From contig JBCDBL010000054.1 of assembly GCA_039183635.1 (NCBI GenBank), positions 1 to 26,432 of the forward strand: DNA of 26,432 bases, in the 5' to 3' direction. Below the pieces are notes generated by a model that worked only from the letters and a program-made list of their open reading frames with translations, was not told where the DNA came from and did no database searches. Origin of the DNA: JBCDBL01 sp039183635. Its GTDB lineage: Bacteria > Pseudomonadota > Alphaproteobacteria > Caulobacterales > Parvularculaceae. Below, piece by piece: positions 24,983 through 26,432 of this stretch; position 1 is the stretch's first letter; each line of letters opens with the position of its first letter. A program made the position numbers and the translations under genes.

Positions 24983-25092
24983 GCGATCACGTGAATTCTG
25001 CAAATGTGATTGCGGCGGCGTATTTCAGACGCAAAGCGGCCGGATTGGGACGTCCGGCGCTTGCGTTTACGAGGTAGGGTTGATCTAACCCT
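24983..25092 (+). promoter_or_regulatory. Structured leader upstream of the TonB-dependent receptor gene
   Basis: Three consecutive hairpins can be drawn in the 246-base gap after phoD: GCGATCAC (24983-24990) with GTGATTGC (25006-25013); a long bulged stem 25030-25065 with core GCCGGA/TCCGGC; and AGGGTT (25076-25081) with AACCCT (25087-25092). A T7 run follows at 25108-25114, not directly after a stem. It may be a cis-regulatory RNA or simply the end of the phoD transcript; no known riboswitch motif is recognised. Confidence 0.35.
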
Positions 25093-25142
25093 TTGGGATT
25101 CGCCCGCTTTTTTTGTGAGTACAGTTTAAAGGGGGGACCTTG

Positions 25143-26432
25143 ATGTCCGCAGTTTCCAAGCGTCGCGCGCTGCAAGGCGCAAGCCTCGCCGCACTATCCG
25201 CCGCATTCGTTCAGCCGGCCGCGGCGCAAGACAGGGGCTTTGTTCCCGACGAAATCCTTGTGACGGCCCAAAAGCGCGAGGAACGCGCCTTTGACGTTCC
25301 GATCCCGGTCGTCAGTTACGACAAAGGCTTTTTCGACACTGCAGGCATTCAGGACATCGAAGAGCTTTCTGAGTTCGTGCCGGGCCTTAACGTTCAAATC
25401 CAAAGCGCCAACAACCCCAGTTATGTCATCCGCGGCATCACCTCCGACGACGCCTCCACCCAGCAACCGCCCCGGGTCTCCGTCTACTACAACGGCGTCG
25501 ACATCAGCCGGGCCCGCGGTTCTAACTTCGAGGTGTTTGATCTCGACCGCGTCGAGGTTGTGAAAGGCCCCCAGGCGACACTGTTCGGCACCGCCGCTCT
25601 GACCGGCGCCATCAGCGTCATCACCGCCAAGCCCGAAAAAGAGTTCAGCGCCGAAGCGTACGCCGGCTATGGCGCTGACGACTACACGAAGGTCGGCGGC
25701 TTCGTCACCGCTGGCACCGACACGGTCCAGGGCCGTCTCGCCGGACAGTATCGCCGCCGCGACGGGTACATCGAAAATCTCGCGCCGGGAGAAGACGATC
25801 TGCAAGGGTTCGATGTGTTCGCCCTGCGCCCTTCCTTCGCGTTCACGCCGGTGGACGAGCTGCGCGTCGATGTCGTCTTCACCTATGAAACCCATGACTC
25901 CCCCGGCGTCGGTTTTAAATCCGGCGTTATCGCGCCTCCAGGCGGCGACACGAGCCCGTTCACGCCGGCCTATTTGTCCGGCGCATTTGACAATGCGACA
26001 GCCGGTTCCGGTACGGCGCAAAACGGCCTTGTGCGGTATGACGGCGTCGTCACGACGCCGGGCGGCGGTTTTACGACGTCTTTAACGCCGCTTCCCAACG
26101 GAACGGTTGAGAACCAGCTGAGATCAAACAGTATCGGGCTTGACCGCGACGTGTACGATGTTTCCATCACCACCGAATGGAAAATCGACGACACCTGGAC
26201 GCTCACCGGCATTTTCGGGTATCGCGATTACGAGAACCTTGAGACGTTCGATGCAGACGGCTCCGTCGTGCCGTTGATCGAAATTTCGGAAAACTCCTCC
26301 GGCGACCAAATGACCGGGGAACTTCGGTTCAACATCGACAATGGCAGCCGGCTGAAAAGCTTCTTCGGCTTTAACGCGTTCGTGGAGGACGCCGAGCGCG
26401 CCCTGCCCCAGGTTGTGGACGAAGCGATTTTC
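25143..26432 (+). CDS. TonB-dependent outer membrane receptor (N-terminal part, runs off window)
   Basis: The first 430 codons of an outer membrane receptor are present; the gene continues past the window edge. A signal peptide (cleavage probably after QPAAA, about residue 28) is followed by a TonB-box-like segment (EILVTA, 37-42). A plug domain follows (AFDVPIPVVSYDKGF, LSEFVPGLNVQ, YVIRGI, VSVYYNGVDI, LDRVEVVKGPQATLFGTAALTGAISVIT), and then the beginning of the beta-barrel. It imports an unknown ligand with TonB-ExbBD energy; in marine alphaproteobacteria such receptors take siderophores, cobalamin, oligosaccharides or other nutrients. A GGGGGG-rich ribosome site lies before the ATG. It follows phoD, which suggests but does not prove a phosphorus-related substrate. 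Confidence 0.95.
   Translation, partial: MSAVSKRRALQGASLAALSAAFVQPAAAQDRGFVPDEILVTAQKREERAFDVPIPVVSYDKGFFDTAGIQDIEELSEFVPGLNVQIQSANNPSYVIRGITSDDASTQQPPRVSVYYNGVDISRARGSNFEVFDLDRVEVVKGPQATLFGTAALTGAISVITAKPEKEFSAEAYAGYGADDYTKVGGFVTAGTDTVQGRLAGQYRRRDGYIENLAPGEDDLQGFDVFALRPSFAFTPVDELRVDVVFTYETHDSPGVGFKSGVIAPPGGDTSPFTPAYLSGAFDNATAGSGTAQNGLVRYDGVVTTPGGGFTTSLTPLPNGTVENQLRSNSIGLDRDVYDVSITTEWKIDDTWTLTGIFGYRDYENLETFDADGSVVPLIEISENSSGDQMTGELRFNIDNGSRLKSFFGFNAFVEDAERALPQVVDEAIF

Noticed and set aside
24897..25142. Cobalamin riboswitch before the TonB receptor gene
   Set aside because: I found no B12-box sequence (GCCACTG-like) in the gap.

Overview
The window looks like a piece of an alphaproteobacterial chromosome, GC-rich by eye. 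The best pointers are an NDUFA12-type accessory subunit of respiratory complex I, a DUF2155 protein next to aat and an MlaD-like protein, a type I PHA synthase, a B12-dependent class II ribonucleotide reductase, and a tRNA-Glu with an encoded CCA. A marine Parvularcula- or Hyphomonas-like bacterium is plausible, but the exact lineage is inference.

Layout. Positions 1-300 hold a truncated copy of a dispersed intergenic repeat abutting a larger nested palindromic element. On the minus strand follow a DUF192 lipoprotein, a two-domain cold shock protein, a 540-base intergenic stretch (promoter, AT-rich patch, repeat copy, strong terminator), a secreted YbjN-like protein, tRNA-Glu(UUC), recJ, an anchored M23 peptidase with a translationally coupled secreted partner, glpX, alaC and a small lipoprotein (to 9183). 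On the plus strand come phaC and aat. aat overlaps tail to tail with a minus-strand run of DUF2155, MlaD-like and NDUFA12 genes. nrdJ (plus, 3.7 kb) follows behind candidate tandem NrdR boxes. Then come a spinster-type MFS carrier (minus), a divergent zinc-free quinone oxidoreductase (plus), a coupled histidine kinase and HerA-like ATPase (minus), a Tat-exported PhoD phosphatase (plus), and the first 430 codons of a TonB-dependent receptor running off the window edge.

Most genes are housekeeping. Functional clusters are central carbon and amino acid metabolism (alaC-glpX), carbon storage (phaC), envelope maintenance (M23 pair, MlaD-like, lipoproteins), complex I assembly (NDUFA12), deoxyribonucleotide supply (nrdJ), and a possible phosphate-scavenging outer-membrane module (phoD with the TonB receptor).

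The least explained items are the histidine kinase and HerA-like ATPase pair that lacks a visible nuclease or response regulator, five copies of one hairpin-bearing intergenic repeat family, the nested palindrome at 55-277, the possible NrdR boxes, and a structured leader before the TonB receptor. I see no CRISPR array, phage, insertion sequence, integrase or recognisable defence island.
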